Source of the DNA: Reyranella sp.
GTDB lineage: Bacteria > Pseudomonadota > Alphaproteobacteria > Reyranellales > Reyranellaceae
Assembly (NCBI RefSeq): GCF_004297405.1
Contig: NZ_SCVC01000011.1
Span: 62,001 to 126,000, forward strand
DNA: 64,000 bases
Reading direction: 5' to 3'
The position numbers and the translations under genes were made by a program. This document shows positions 47,114 through 55,901 of this stretch, piece after piece (the first letter of the stretch is position 1; each line of letters begins with the position of its first letter). The notes beneath the pieces are model-generated. The model saw only the letters and a list, made by a program, of their open reading frames with translations, ran no database searches and was not told the origin of the DNA.

Positions 47114-47629
47114 ATGCGACACCTATTCTTCGTCCTGGCCTTGCTGTGCACCGCGCTGAGCGCGGGCATCTTCTACGCCTTCTCGACCATCGTCATGCCG
47201 GGTCTCGACCTCGGCGGTGCGCTCTCGGCGATCCATACGATGCAGGGCATCAACACCGTCGTGCGCAACGCCCTGTTCGCTGCAGTGTTCTTCGGTGCGC
47301 TGGTCCTGCCTCTGCTGGCCGCTCTCGGCGCGCGCTCGGCCGGGCATCGCGGCGCGGCCCGGCTCGCCTTCTTGGCAGCTCTCATTCAGGCGATCGCAGT
47401 GATCGGCGTCACCTTGCAGGTGAACGTTCCCCTCAACGAGACGCTCGCGACCGTGGCGGCAAGCGAGGCGACGGCGGGCGGCACGTGGCGTGAGTTCTCT
47501 GGTCCGTGGACCGCGTGGAACCATGCACGCACCATCGGGGCGATCCTGGCGTTCCTCAGCCTGCAGGCGGCGTGGGCGCTCGATCTGACATCCACGGGCA
47601 GCGGCCGGCGTCACAGCGGGCTGCGCTAG
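47114..47629 (+). CDS. DUF1772 family membrane protein
   Basis: Membrane protein of 171 residues with four likely helices: LFFVLALLCTALSAGIFYAF, AVFFGALVLPLLAALGA, AFLAALIQAIAVIGVTLQV and IGAILAFLSLQAAWAL near the end. DUF1772 includes anthrone-oxygenase-like proteins, and VNVPLNETLA followed by WTAWNHARTI match its core. It is 44 bases after the monooxygenase gene on the same strand, so it may be part of the same operon. The function here is unknown. Confidence 0.75.
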   Translation: MRHLFFVLALLCTALSAGIFYAFSTIVMPGLDLGGALSAIHTMQGINTVVRNALFAAVFFGALVLPLLAALGARSAGHRGAARLAFLAALIQAIAVIGVTLQVNVPLNETLATVAASEATAGGTWREFSGPWTAWNHARTIGAILAFLSLQAAWALDLTSTGSGRRHSGLR

Positions 47630-47648
47630 CCGTCGCGTTCGAGGGGAC

Positions 47649-47671
47649 GCCTTCGTCTATTCGACGAAGGC
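47649..47671. terminator. two-way hairpin between DUF1772 and reductase genes
   Basis: A perfect 9-bp inverted repeat (GCCTTCGTC and GACGAAGGC) with a 5-base loop, followed on the plus strand by TTTCTCC. It overlaps the last codons and stop of the reductase gene (47657-47659) and lies 20 bases after the DUF1772 stop, so it can end both convergent transcripts. Confidence 0.65.
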
Positions 47672-48427
47672 TTTCTCCACGACGAACTCTCCCGGCGTCG
47701 TCTGGCTGCCTTCCTCTAGGCCGCGCTCTTCCAGCAGGGTTCGAATATCGAGCAGCATTTGCACGCTGCCGCAGAGCATGAAGCGGTCCGTATCCTTGTG
47801 GATGGGCGGCAGGCCGACATCCTGCGCCAAGCCGCCCTCGGCGATGAGATGGGAGATGCGGCCGCGATGATCGAACGGCTCGCGGGTCACCGTCGGGTAG
47901 TAGACCAGTTGCTGGCGGATGGTTTCGCCCAGGATCTCGTCGGCCGGCAGCGTGTCGGCAATCCACGACCGGTAGGCGAGGTCGCGCACGAAGCGGCAGC
48001 CATGGACCAGGATCACCTTCTCGAAGCGTTCGTAGACTTCGGGGTCCTGGACGACGCTGAGGAAGGGCGCGAGGCCGGTGCCGGTGCCCAGCAGATAGAG
48101 GTTCCTGCCAGGCAGCAGGCTGTCCAGCAGCAAGGTTCCGGTCGCCTTGTTGCCGACCAGGATGGGATCGCCCGGCGTGACATGCTTCAGGCGGGAGGTC
48201 AGCCGGCCGTCGGCGACCTTGATGGAGAAGAATTCGAGTTCGTCGTGATAGTTGGGGCTGGCGATCGAGTAGGCACGCACCAGCGGCTTGCCCTCCACCT
48301 GCAGCCCGATCATGGCGAACTGACCGCAGGCGAAGCGGAAGCCCTTGTCGCGGGTGGTTCGGAAGCTGAACAATTCGTCGGTCCAATGATGGACCGACAG
48401 GACAGTCTCGTTTCTAAACGCACTCAC
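47657..48427 (-). CDS. fpr: ferredoxin/flavodoxin-NADP+ reductase
   Basis: FAD enzyme of 256 residues that passes electrons between NADPH and ferredoxin or flavodoxin, often in oxidative stress. FAD motif RAYSIASPNYHDELEFFSIK lies near 52, the flavin/phosphate site GDPILVGNKATGTLLLD follows, and the NADP site is LGTGTGLAPFLSVVQDPEVY near 115. The C-terminal VEKAFVE is the short-tail end seen in bacterial FPRs. It is a single gene; a palindrome 63 bases upstream could be its control site. Confidence 0.92.
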   Translation of the reverse strand: MSAFRNETVLSVHHWTDELFSFRTTRDKGFRFACGQFAMIGLQVEGKPLVRAYSIASPNYHDELEFFSIKVADGRLTSRLKHVTPGDPILVGNKATGTLLLDSLLPGRNLYLLGTGTGLAPFLSVVQDPEVYERFEKVILVHGCRFVRDLAYRSWIADTLPADEILGETIRQQLVYYPTVTREPFDHRGRISHLIAEGGLAQDVGLPPIHKDTDRFMLCGSVQMLLDIRTLLEERGLEEGSQTTPGEFVVEKAFVE

Positions 48428-48489
48428 TGCAGCCAGCTCCCGACGCGATGGCGGGCGGCCCTATGTCCCGCTGGCTACAGACCTACGGA

Positions 48490-48508
48490 ATTGCGAGTAA
48501 TTCGCAAT
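48490..48508. promoter_or_regulatory. palindrome upstream of the reductase gene
   Basis: ATTGCGA and TCGCAAT form an exact 7-bp inverted repeat around GTAAT. It is A/T-richer than the surrounding DNA and lies 63-81 bases upstream of the reductase start and 20 bases after the stop of the Bug-protein gene. It may be an operator or the hairpin that ends the upstream gene; no T-run follows. Confidence 0.4.
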
Positions 48509-48527
48509 AGCAATTGTGTCGCAGGCA

Positions 48528-49496
48528 CTACGCCGGCGCCGGGATGTTTGCCGCCTTGATGACCTTGCGCCACCGCACCGTCTCGTCCGCCAGCCGCTTC
48601 GTGTAGGCCTCCGGCGTGCCGCCGGTCGGGATGTAGCCCATTGACGCCAGCCGCTCCTGTACGGCCGGGACCTTCAGCGCCGCGTTGATGGCGGCGTTGT
48701 AGTAGGCGATGACGTCGGGCGCGGTGCCGGCGGTCGTCGCGACGCCGAAGTACACGGCCGCCTCGAGGTCGGGCATGCCGAGTTCGCTGGCAGTCGGAAC
48801 GCTCGACACGTTGGCCACCCGCTTCTGCGCGCCGCAGATCAGGCCGCGCATCGTGCCGGCATTGATCTGGGCGTCGACCGGCATGGTGACGTCGACGAAC
48901 ACCTGGGTATGGCCGGCGACGGTATCGCGCAGGGCCTCGGCCGCGGCTTTGTAGGGAATGTGCTGGAGCTTGCCGCCGGCCTTCGTGCTGATCAGCTCGC
49001 CCCAGAGATGCGGCAGGCCGCCGGAGCTCGACGTCGCATAATGCACGGGACCTGGCTGCGCCTTCACCCACTCGAGGAACTCGGGGAAGGTCTTGGCCGG
49101 ATGCTTGGCATTGACGGCCAGCACGCAGGGGATGTCGGCGAGCTGCGAGACCATCGCGAGCTCCTTCTGCGGATCGATCTGCAGCGGGATGTCGAAGGCA
49201 GGCAGCAGGGCTGCCGTCGTCGTCAGGAGCAGCAGGCTCGTGCCGTCGGGCTTGCTCTTGGCGACATTCGCCATGCCGATCATGGTGCCGCCGCCCGGCC
49301 GGTTCTCGACGATGATCGACTTGCCGAGGTCGGTCGCCATGCGCTCCGCCAGGACGCGCGCCGACGTATCGGTCGAGCCGCCGGGGCCGTAGGGAACGAC
49401 GAGGCGGATCTGGTTGGCCGAGACCTGTGCGGACGCAAGGGTCGGCAGGGCGGTGGCGGCGAGGGCGCCGGTCACGAGGGTACGACGGGTAAACAT
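48528..49496 (-). CDS. Bug-family tripartite tricarboxylate transporter binding protein
   Basis: Periplasmic solute-binding protein of 322 residues (TctC/BugT family). The ATG at 49496 with GGAGG 6 bases ahead is used; a longer frame upstream adds residues with no signal. The signal is FTRRTLVTGALAATALPTLAS. Family segments are IRLVVPYGPGGSTDTSARV, IIVENRPGGGTMIG and the terminal block YIPTGGTPEAYTKRLADE. No TctA or TctB membrane genes are adjacent, as is common for these expanded families. The ligand is usually a carboxylate but is not predictable. Confidence 0.9.
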   Translation of the reverse strand: MFTRRTLVTGALAATALPTLASAQVSANQIRLVVPYGPGGSTDTSARVLAERMATDLGKSIIVENRPGGGTMIGMANVAKSKPDGTSLLLLTTTAALLPAFDIPLQIDPQKELAMVSQLADIPCVLAVNAKHPAKTFPEFLEWVKAQPGPVHYATSSSGGLPHLWGELISTKAGGKLQHIPYKAAAEALRDTVAGHTQVFVDVTMPVDAQINAGTMRGLICGAQKRVANVSSVPTASELGMPDLEAAVYFGVATTAGTAPDVIAYYNAAINAALKVPAVQERLASMGYIPTGGTPEAYTKRLADETVRWRKVIKAANIPAPA

Positions 49497-49665
49497 GAAG
49501 CTTCCTCCCTTTCTTTGAGACTGATTTACGAGCCCCTTAGTCAGCCACAGGAATGGCGGCAAGATGGCTTTATGTACCTCGTATCGCCAGCCGAACGCCG
49601 GGACAGGAATTAATGACCCCGTGGGCAATGTTGCCTTCGGCCCATGACCGCCCTATCTCCTCTCC

Positions 49666-51381
49666 ATGAGGGATCCTGTCTCCTCTTCGCAGCTCGCTGA
49701 CATCATCGATCAGGCGCGGGGACGCGTGCCGGCAGATCTGGTCGTCAAATCGGTCGGCATTCTCGACCTGACCTCGGGCGAGGTCGCCGTGGGCGACATA
49801 GCGATCGCAGGCGATCGCATCGTGGGCATCCACGAGACCTACCAGGGCGCCACAGAGATCGACGGGCGTGGGTTGGTCGCCGTGCCGGGCTTCATCGACA
49901 GCCATGTTCATTGCGAGTCGACGCTGGTGCCGCCGCTGGAGTTCGACCGCTGCGTAACGCCGCGCGGTACGACGACGGCGATCTGCGATCCCCATGAAAT
50001 CTGTAACGTGCTGGGCCTTACCGGTCTGAAATACTTTCTGGAATGTGCCGCCGTCACGGTGATGGACTTGCGAGTCCAACTTTCGTCGTGCGTGCCAGCG
50101 ACCCACCTGGAGACATCGGGTGCACGGCTGGAGGCGGAAGACCTGCTGCCCTTCAAACATCATCCCAAGGTGCTGGGGCTGGCCGAGTTCATGAACGTGC
50201 CGGGCGTGCTGAACAAGGATCCGGCTGTTCTGGCGAAGCTCGCGGCTTTCTCCGATGTGCAGATAGACGGCCATTCGCCATTGCTCTCCTCCTACGATCT
50301 CAACGCTTACATCGCAGCAGGCGTGCGCAACTGTCACGAGACGACCTCGGCCGCGGAGGCGCGCGAGAAGCTTGCCAAGGGCATGCAGGTGCTGGTGCGC
50401 GAGGGCACGGTCTCCAAGGATCTCGCGGCCCTTTCCGAGCTGATCACGACGGAGCGTGCGCCGTTCCTCGCCCTCTGCACCGACGATCGCAACCCGCTCG
50501 ATATCGCCGAGGAAGGCCATATCGACTACTTGATCCGCGCCGCCATCGGCCGCGGTGTACGGCCGCTCGATGCCTATCGCGCCGCGACCTGGTCGGCGGC
50601 ACGGCACTTCGGCCTGTTCGATCGCGGGTTGGTCGCGCCGGGACAGCGCGCCGATATCGTGCTGCTGGAGGACCTCGCGACCTGCAAGGTCCATTCGGTG
50701 ATCTGCCGTGGGGCGCCGGTGACGCCGGATCGCTTCAGGACACGACCGGATGTGACGCCGGTCGGGCTCGATTCGGTAAAGCTCAGACCTGTGACGGCGG
50801 CGACCTTCCACGTTCTGGCTGGCGCGGGCGCCTCGCCCCCAGTGATCGGCATCAGGCCAGGCCAGATCCTGACGGACCGGCTAGATGTCGAGGTGGTTCG
50901 ACGCGGCGACGCCTTCGTGGCGGACGTTGACCGCGATGTGCTCAAGGTCGCCGTGCTCGGCCGCCACAACGATCATGGCAATGTCGGCCGCGGCTTCGTC
51001 AAAGGCTTCGGGTTGAAGCGTGGCGCCATCGCTTCATCGGTCGGACATGACAGTCACAATATCTGCGTCATCGGCTGCGACGACCGCGACATGGAAACGG
51101 CGGTGAATCGGCTGATCGAACTGCGCGGTGGCTTCGCGGCTGCGGCCAACGGCAAGGTCGTGGCCGAGCTGGCATTGCCCATTGCCGGCCTGATGAGCGA
51201 ACTGCCGTTCGAAGAGGTCGAGCAGGGGCTGCGCCGGCTGCGTGCCGCGGTCCGCGCGCTGGGTACCGAACTGCATGAACCGTTCCTGCAAATGGCCTTC
51301 CTGCCGCTGCCGGTGATCCCGCATCTCAGGATCACCGACAAAGGCCTGGTCGACGTAGACCGCTTCGAACTGGTCGGCTGA
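49666..51381 (+). CDS. ade: adenine deaminase
   Basis: Metal-dependent deaminase of 571 residues that turns adenine to hypoxanthine plus ammonia. It belongs to the amidohydrolase superfamily: IDSHVHCESTLVPPLEF near residue 82 gives the metal HxH and Glu, followed by TTTAICDPHEICNVLG, and IDGHSPLLSS near 210. The C-terminal catalytic part includes GNVGRGFVKGFGLKRGAIAS and SVGHDSHNICVIG, which are family-specific. It could provide nitrogen and feed purine breakdown to urea. It is likely transcribed alone or with the small lipoprotein gene below. Confidence 0.9.
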   Translation: MRDPVSSSQLADIIDQARGRVPADLVVKSVGILDLTSGEVAVGDIAIAGDRIVGIHETYQGATEIDGRGLVAVPGFIDSHVHCESTLVPPLEFDRCVTPRGTTTAICDPHEICNVLGLTGLKYFLECAAVTVMDLRVQLSSCVPATHLETSGARLEAEDLLPFKHHPKVLGLAEFMNVPGVLNKDPAVLAKLAAFSDVQIDGHSPLLSSYDLNAYIAAGVRNCHETTSAAEAREKLAKGMQVLVREGTVSKDLAALSELITTERAPFLALCTDDRNPLDIAEEGHIDYLIRAAIGRGVRPLDAYRAATWSAARHFGLFDRGLVAPGQRADIVLLEDLATCKVHSVICRGAPVTPDRFRTRPDVTPVGLDSVKLRPVTAATFHVLAGAGASPPVIGIRPGQILTDRLDVEVVRRGDAFVADVDRDVLKVAVLGRHNDHGNVGRGFVKGFGLKRGAIASSVGHDSHNICVIGCDDRDMETAVNRLIELRGGFAAAANGKVVAELALPIAGLMSELPFEEVEQGLRRLRAAVRALGTELHEPFLQMAFLPLPVIPHLRITDKGLVDVDRFELVG

Positions 51382-51398
51382 TTGTTCGGGAGGCAGTG

Positions 51399-51662
51399 AT
51401 GAAGCCTCGATTGATCCTTCTCATCGGCCTGGTGGCGATACTGCCTGGTTGCCAGAGCATCACCTATCAGAAAGCCGGGGCGACGCCCGAACAGATCGAG
51501 GCGGACACCAAGGTGTGCCGGGAGTACCAGCAACGCCGCCTGATCTCGATGGGCGGCGACTATGTCGAGAACATGGATCGCGACGAATTCGAGAAGCCGT
51601 GCATGGAAGCGCGCGGCTACCGGCAGGTCATGGTGCCGAGCGGCACCATGACGACGCGTTAG
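51399..51662 (+). CDS. small lipoprotein of unknown function
   Basis: Protein of 87 residues. The lipobox is LILLIGLVAILPGCQS with the Cys at residue 18, so it is probably anchored to the outer or inner membrane. After the Cys it is polar with two further Cys (VCREYQQRR and EKPCMEARGY) that may form a disulfide. The ATG at 51399 lies 5 bases after GGGAGG. It follows the ade gene by 17 bases on the same strand, with a different type of product, so the link may be only transcriptional. The function is unknown. Confidence 0.78.
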   Translation: MKPRLILLIGLVAILPGCQSITYQKAGATPEQIEADTKVCREYQQRRLISMGGDYVENMDRDEFEKPCMEARGYRQVMVPSGTMTTR

Positions 51663-51667
51663 CCAAC

Positions 51668-53257
51668 TTACTTGTCGAGCCAGATCTCTTCGAAGCGCGA
51701 ACCGTTGTAGAGGCTGTTCACCATCGGCGCGTAGCCCTTCACATAGGGGTGCCAGCAGGTGCCTGCCGCGTTCCACATGATGACCGGTCGTGCGCCGTCT
51801 TCGAGCAGTTTGCGGTCGATGTCCCAGACGATCTTCTTGCGCTTCTCGACATCGCGCTCGGCCGATTGCGCGGTGAACAGCTTCTCGATCTCGGGGCTGC
51901 AGTAGCCGGTGTAGTTGCGCTCTGACTTGCAGGCATAGTTCTCGAAGTAGTTCTGGTCGGGATCGTCCACGCCGTTGCCGGTGGTGTTGAGGCCGATCGC
52001 ATAATCCTTGCGGGCGACCTTGGCGTACCAGATGGCAGTATCGACGAGGTCGAGTTCACCCTCGAAATACACTTCCTTGAGCTGGTCGATCAGGATGACT
52101 GCCGGATCACGATAGAGCAGGTGATTGCGGGTCGAGACCTTGAGCTTCAGCTTGTTGTCGGGCCCATAGCCCAGCTTCTTCATGATCTCGCGGCCTTCGG
52201 CACGGTTCTTTTCAACATCCGGCCCGTAGCCCGCGATCTGGTCGTACATCTCCTTGGGCAGGCCCCAGACGCCGTTAGGCGCGGGCTCCATGACGCCGCC
52301 GACGTCGGATTGACCTTGGGTGATGATGTCGATGAAGGCCTTGCGGTCGAGGCTGAGCAACATGGCGCGGCGAACATCGGGATTGTCGAACGGCGGCGCG
52401 TCGCGGTTCAGGATCAGGTTGGTGTTGTTGTTCATCGCCGCGACCTTGCAGACTGCGTTTGCCGACTGCGCCTTCACGTCCTTGATCAGAGGAATGGTGA
52501 CGCCGTAAGGCGAGGACATGTCATATCGGCCCGACACGAATCCCAGGATTGCCGTGCCGCGGGCCGGCACGATCGAGATCTCGATGCCGTCGAGATAGGG
52601 TTTACCCTTCTTGAAATAGTCCGTGTTGCGGGTGAGCTTGATGCCCTCCTTCTGCTTGAATTCGACGAGCTTGAAGGGGCCCGTGCCCACGGGCTTGGTG
52701 CGCATCTGCGCCGTCGGCACATGGCAGGAATAGACCGGGCTGTAACCCGAGGCGAGCAGCACCAGGAATGAGGGTTGCGGTTGGCCGAGATGAAAGGTGA
52801 CTTCACGGTCACCGTTGGTCGTGACCTTGTCGAGATTCCAGTACCATGAGGCGCGCGGGTTCTTGCGCAGCTTCTGGGTCTCGCTCTTGCCGGTCAGCAT
52901 GTCCCAGGTGCACTTGACGTCGGCGGCGGTGAAGGGCTTACCGTCGTGCCACTTGGCGTTGCCGACCAGTTTGAAGGTGAGGTCCTTGCCGTCGGCACTC
53001 CAGCTCCAGCTTTCGGCAAGATCGGGGCGAATGGACTCCAGACTGTTCTGCGGAACTTGCTGATCGAACAGCACCAGGTTGTTGTAGAGACCCATGAACG
53101 GCACGACGGTCGAGGTCGTCGCCTCTTCGTGGATCGACGCGCTGGGCGGATTGTCCTGGAAGTACATCTTCATCACGCCGCCGCTCTTCTGCGCGAGCGC
53201 CGGCGTCGCCATCAAGCCGAGTGCTGCGACAGCACCGAGCACACCACAAATACGCAT
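51668..53257 (-). CDS. ABC transporter substrate-binding protein, family 5
   Basis: Solute-binding protein of 529 residues of the DppA/OppA family. Signal peptide MRICGVLGAVAALGLMATPA is followed by a Gln-containing cleavage region. Family segments are ESWSWSADGKDLTFKLVGNA, WHDGKPFTAADV and DVRRAMLLSLDRKAFIDIITQG. It has only Cys residues in the C-terminal part (ACKSERNYTGYC). No family-5 permease is next to it; the genes to its right are for a phosphonate-type importer, so this is a second solo binding protein in the window. The ligand is unknown. Confidence 0.87.
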   Translation of the reverse strand: MRICGVLGAVAALGLMATPALAQKSGGVMKMYFQDNPPSASIHEEATTSTVVPFMGLYNNLVLFDQQVPQNSLESIRPDLAESWSWSADGKDLTFKLVGNAKWHDGKPFTAADVKCTWDMLTGKSETQKLRKNPRASWYWNLDKVTTNGDREVTFHLGQPQPSFLVLLASGYSPVYSCHVPTAQMRTKPVGTGPFKLVEFKQKEGIKLTRNTDYFKKGKPYLDGIEISIVPARGTAILGFVSGRYDMSSPYGVTIPLIKDVKAQSANAVCKVAAMNNNTNLILNRDAPPFDNPDVRRAMLLSLDRKAFIDIITQGQSDVGGVMEPAPNGVWGLPKEMYDQIAGYGPDVEKNRAEGREIMKKLGYGPDNKLKLKVSTRNHLLYRDPAVILIDQLKEVYFEGELDLVDTAIWYAKVARKDYAIGLNTTGNGVDDPDQNYFENYACKSERNYTGYCSPEIEKLFTAQSAERDVEKRKKIVWDIDRKLLEDGARPVIMWNAAGTCWHPYVKGYAPMVNSLYNGSRFEEIWLDK

Positions 53258-53329
53258 GTTGTTCCTCCCTGCTTGCGTCGGCGGCGAAGGTGACGCGGCA
53301 GGGAGGAGGCGTCGAGAGGCAGCTTCCGG

Positions 53330-54133
53330 CTAGCGGATCATTGCGCGCAGTTTTGAGGATAGCAGGTCCGCAGCGAGAACAAGGATCAGGATCACGATCA
53401 CACACGCGGCGGTGTCTTCGTAGGCAAAGAGCTTCATCGAACTGATCAACTCGAAGCCGATGCCCCCCGCACCCACCATGCCCAGCACCGTGGAGACGCG
53501 GATGTTGGTTTCGAAACGATAGAGCACGACACCGATCCAGGCGGGCAGCACCTGCGGCAGCACGCCGAACACGATGCGCTGCAAGGTGCCGGCACCAGCG
53601 GCGCGCAACGCGTCGAGCGGGCCTTCGTCGATCTCCTCGATCGCTTCGGCGAAGAACTTGCCCAGCATGCCTGCGCCGTGAATGGCGATGGCCAGCACGC
53701 CGGCGAAGGGGCCGAGACCGACTGCAGCCACGAAGATCAACGCGAGGATGATCTCGTTGATGCCACGCATCACGTTCAGCACCTGACGTAACCCATGGAA
53801 CACCCAGGCATAGGGCGATAGGTTTCGCGCGGCGAAGAAGCAGACCGGCAGGGCGAGCACGATGCCGAGCAGGGTGCCCCACAGGGCGATCTGAACGGTT
53901 TCGACGGCCGGTCGCACCAGCTTCTGCATGAAAGCGAAGTTGGGCGGCAGCATGCGGCTGATGAAATCACCAATCCATGGCAGGCCACCGATCAGGCCGG
54001 ACACGCTGAGGTGTGTGCCGACGGCTGCCCACCACAACACGGCGAGCGAAAGACCGAGGATAGGAACAAGGATCCACCAGCCGAGCGGTCCACGCGGCTT
54101 GTTGACGACGAACTGCAGAGTGCCGATCGACAT
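53330..54133 (-). CDS. phnE: phosphonate-type ABC transporter permease
   Basis: Membrane subunit of 267 residues for uptake of phosphonates, phosphite or similar anions. The EAA-like coupling segment is GAGTLQRIVFGVLPQVLPAW, and IALWGTLLGIVLALPVCFFA begins the core helices. Five to six helices are expected. It starts 2 bases after the stop of phnC, so it is the last gene in the dehydrogenase-phnD-phnC-phnE run. Normally one or two PhnE proteins are used; only one is seen. Confidence 0.9.
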   Translation of the reverse strand: MSIGTLQFVVNKPRGPLGWWILVPILGLSLAVLWWAAVGTHLSVSGLIGGLPWIGDFISRMLPPNFAFMQKLVRPAVETVQIALWGTLLGIVLALPVCFFAARNLSPYAWVFHGLRQVLNVMRGINEIILALIFVAAVGLGPFAGVLAIAIHGAGMLGKFFAEAIEEIDEGPLDALRAAGAGTLQRIVFGVLPQVLPAWIGVVLYRFETNIRVSTVLGMVGAGGIGFELISSMKLFAYEDTAACVIVILILVLAADLLSSKLRAMIR

Positions 54134-54135
54134 GG

Positions 54136-54966
54136 TCAGGCCCTCCCTTCACTGGCGGCCTGGGTGATGACGGCTTCGGCGGCGGCGCGCCGGCGCTCGG
54201 TGAGACGCTGTGCGGCATCGAGGACGTTGGGGTCGTCGAGGCCGGGATAGATGCTGCGGATCACCTCGCCGCTCACGCCGGCCGGCGCGCCGTCGTACAC
54301 GACCTCGCCACCAGAAAGCCCGACGACACGCTCGGCGAACTCCAGCGCATAGTCGATCTGGTGCAGGTTGCAGAGCACGGCGATGTTGGAATCCTTGCAG
54401 CTCTTCTTGAGATAGGTGAGCACCGTGCGCGAGGTCTTGGGATCGAGACTCGCGACCGGCTCGTCGGCCAGCATGAACTTGGGCTGCTGGGCCAGGGCGC
54501 GGGCGATGCCGACTCGCTGCTGTTCGCCGCCCGACAGGGCATCCGCCCGGCTTCGCGCTTTGTGCGACATCGCCACCTGCTCGAGGCAGTGCAGGGCGAT
54601 CTTCACGTCGGCTTCAGGGAAGAGCTGCAGACTGCTCAGTACAGGTGAGAGATCGGCCATGCGGCCCACCAGCACATTCTTCAGCACGGAGAGCCGCTTC
54701 ACGAGGTTGTGCTGCTGGAAGATCATGGCAACGTTGCGCCGGAGCAGGCGCAGGTCGCGGCGGTTGGAGGAAAGCGAGGTGCCGTCGACCAGGATGTCGC
54801 CGGCGGTCGGTTCGATCAGGCGGTTGATGCAGCGGAGCAAGGTCGACTTGCCCGCTCCCGACGGACCCAGCACGACGACGAACTCGCCGGGCCGGATCGA
54901 CAGGCTGACATCGCGCAGCGCCTGATGTTCGCCGTAGGACTTGGCCAGTCCGCGGATTTCGATCAT
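54136..54966 (-). CDS. phnC: phosphonate-type ABC transporter ATP-binding protein
   Basis: ATPase of 276 residues. Walker A is [14 protein letters not shown] near residue 37, the signature is [19 protein letters not shown] near 150, and Walker B is [15 protein letters not shown]. The frame runs far upstream, but ATG 54966 begins the [12 protein letters not shown] start of the fold and lies 17 bases after phnD. It works with the PhnE permease and the PhnD binding protein. Confidence 0.93.
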   Translation of the reverse strand: MIEIRGLAKSYGEHQALRDVSLSIRPGEFVVVLGPSGAGKSTLLRCINRLIEPTAGDILVDGTSLSSNRRDLRLLRRNVAMIFQQHNLVKRLSVLKNVLVGRMADLSPVLSSLQLFPEADVKIALHCLEQVAMSHKARSRADALSGGEQQRVGIARALAQQPKFMLADEPVASLDPKTSRTVLTYLKKSCKDSNIAVLCNLHQIDYALEFAERVVGLSGGEVVYDGAPAGVSGEVIRSIYPGLDDPNVLDAAQRLTERRRAAAEAVITQAASEGRA

Positions 54967-54983
54967 GTGCCGATCTCCCGCGC

Positions 54984-55865
54984 TTATTTCTGCTTCTTGA
55001 GATCGATGTTGGCGAGCTTGGCGGTCTCGCGCACGACGTCGTAGGCTTGATCGTTGGTTTCCTTGAAGCCGTTCAGCTTGCCCTGGTCGGACCAGTTGAG
55101 GTCCTTGATGCCAAGGAAGGCGGCTTTCACCTTGGCCTTCATCTCGGGAGAGAGGTCCTTGCGCCACACCATGGGCGACTCGGGGATCGGCGGGGAACGC
55201 CACACAACTTCGATCTGGTCGGCCTTGATATGGCCTTTGGCGATGGCGGCATCGAGGATGCGATCGGCGATCGTCGCGGCATCGACCTTTCCGTTGGCGA
55301 CGGCCAGGGCATTGGCGTCATGGGCGCCGGTGAAGATCACTGTCTTGAAGTCGCGCTTTGGGTCGATGCCTGCCTTAATCAGGCCGGCCAGTGGAAAGGC
55401 GTAGCCCGACGTCGAAGCGGGATCGACGAAGGCGAAGTTCTTGCCCTTGAGGTCATCGAGCTTTTTGATGCCGCTCGATTTCAGCGCGATGATCTGGCTG
55501 TGATAGTAGGTGCGGCCCGCCTTGGCCGTCTCGGCGATGGCGAAGGCCTCGACCGGCGTCACTGTGGTGGCGAGCACATAGGAGAACGGGCCGAGATAGG
55601 CAATGTCGAGGTGCTTGGCGCGCAATGCTTCGATGACGCCGTTGTAATCCGTGGCGACGAAGCCCTGTACCTTGAGGCCGGAATTCTTCTCGACCGCGTC
55701 GAGGATGTCCTTGCTCTGCGCCAGCATGGCGCGCGAATCCTCGGAAGGGATCAGTCCTACCTTGAGGACTTGCTGGGCGTGGGCGCCACCACTGCCGGCC
55801 AAGGAGCCGGCGAGGAGTGAACTGGCGGAAAGGAACCCGAACTTGCGACGCGTGATCCTGATCAT
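54984..55865 (-). CDS. phnD: phosphonate-type ABC transporter binding protein
   Basis: Periplasmic binding protein of 293 residues. An RRKFGFLSAS Tat-like signal opens it, followed by VLKVGLIPSEDS, typical of the PhnD family, with KHLDIAYLGPFSYVLA near residue 80 and FVDPASTSGYAFP near 140 in the anion site. A strong AAGGAGG site precedes the ATG by 8 bases, as expected for a highly made binding protein. Relatives bind phosphonates, phosphite or other oxyanions, so the substrate is not fixed. It follows the dehydrogenase gene by 36 bases. Confidence 0.9.
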   Translation of the reverse strand: MIRITRRKFGFLSASSLLAGSLAGSGGAHAQQVLKVGLIPSEDSRAMLAQSKDILDAVEKNSGLKVQGFVATDYNGVIEALRAKHLDIAYLGPFSYVLATTVTPVEAFAIAETAKAGRTYYHSQIIALKSSGIKKLDDLKGKNFAFVDPASTSGYAFPLAGLIKAGIDPKRDFKTVIFTGAHDANALAVANGKVDAATIADRILDAAIAKGHIKADQIEVVWRSPPIPESPMVWRKDLSPEMKAKVKAAFLGIKDLNWSDQGKLNGFKETNDQAYDVVRETAKLANIDLKKQK

Positions 55866-55901
55866 TGCTTGTTTCCTCCTTAAGTCTTTTCTTTGCTTTG
55901 T

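Noticed and set aside
49554-49570. A sigma-54-like site, TGGCGGCAAGATGGCTT
   Set aside because: GG and GC are 10 bases apart, but the -24 part lacks the AC of TGGCAC and the -12 part is TGGC, so the match is weak.
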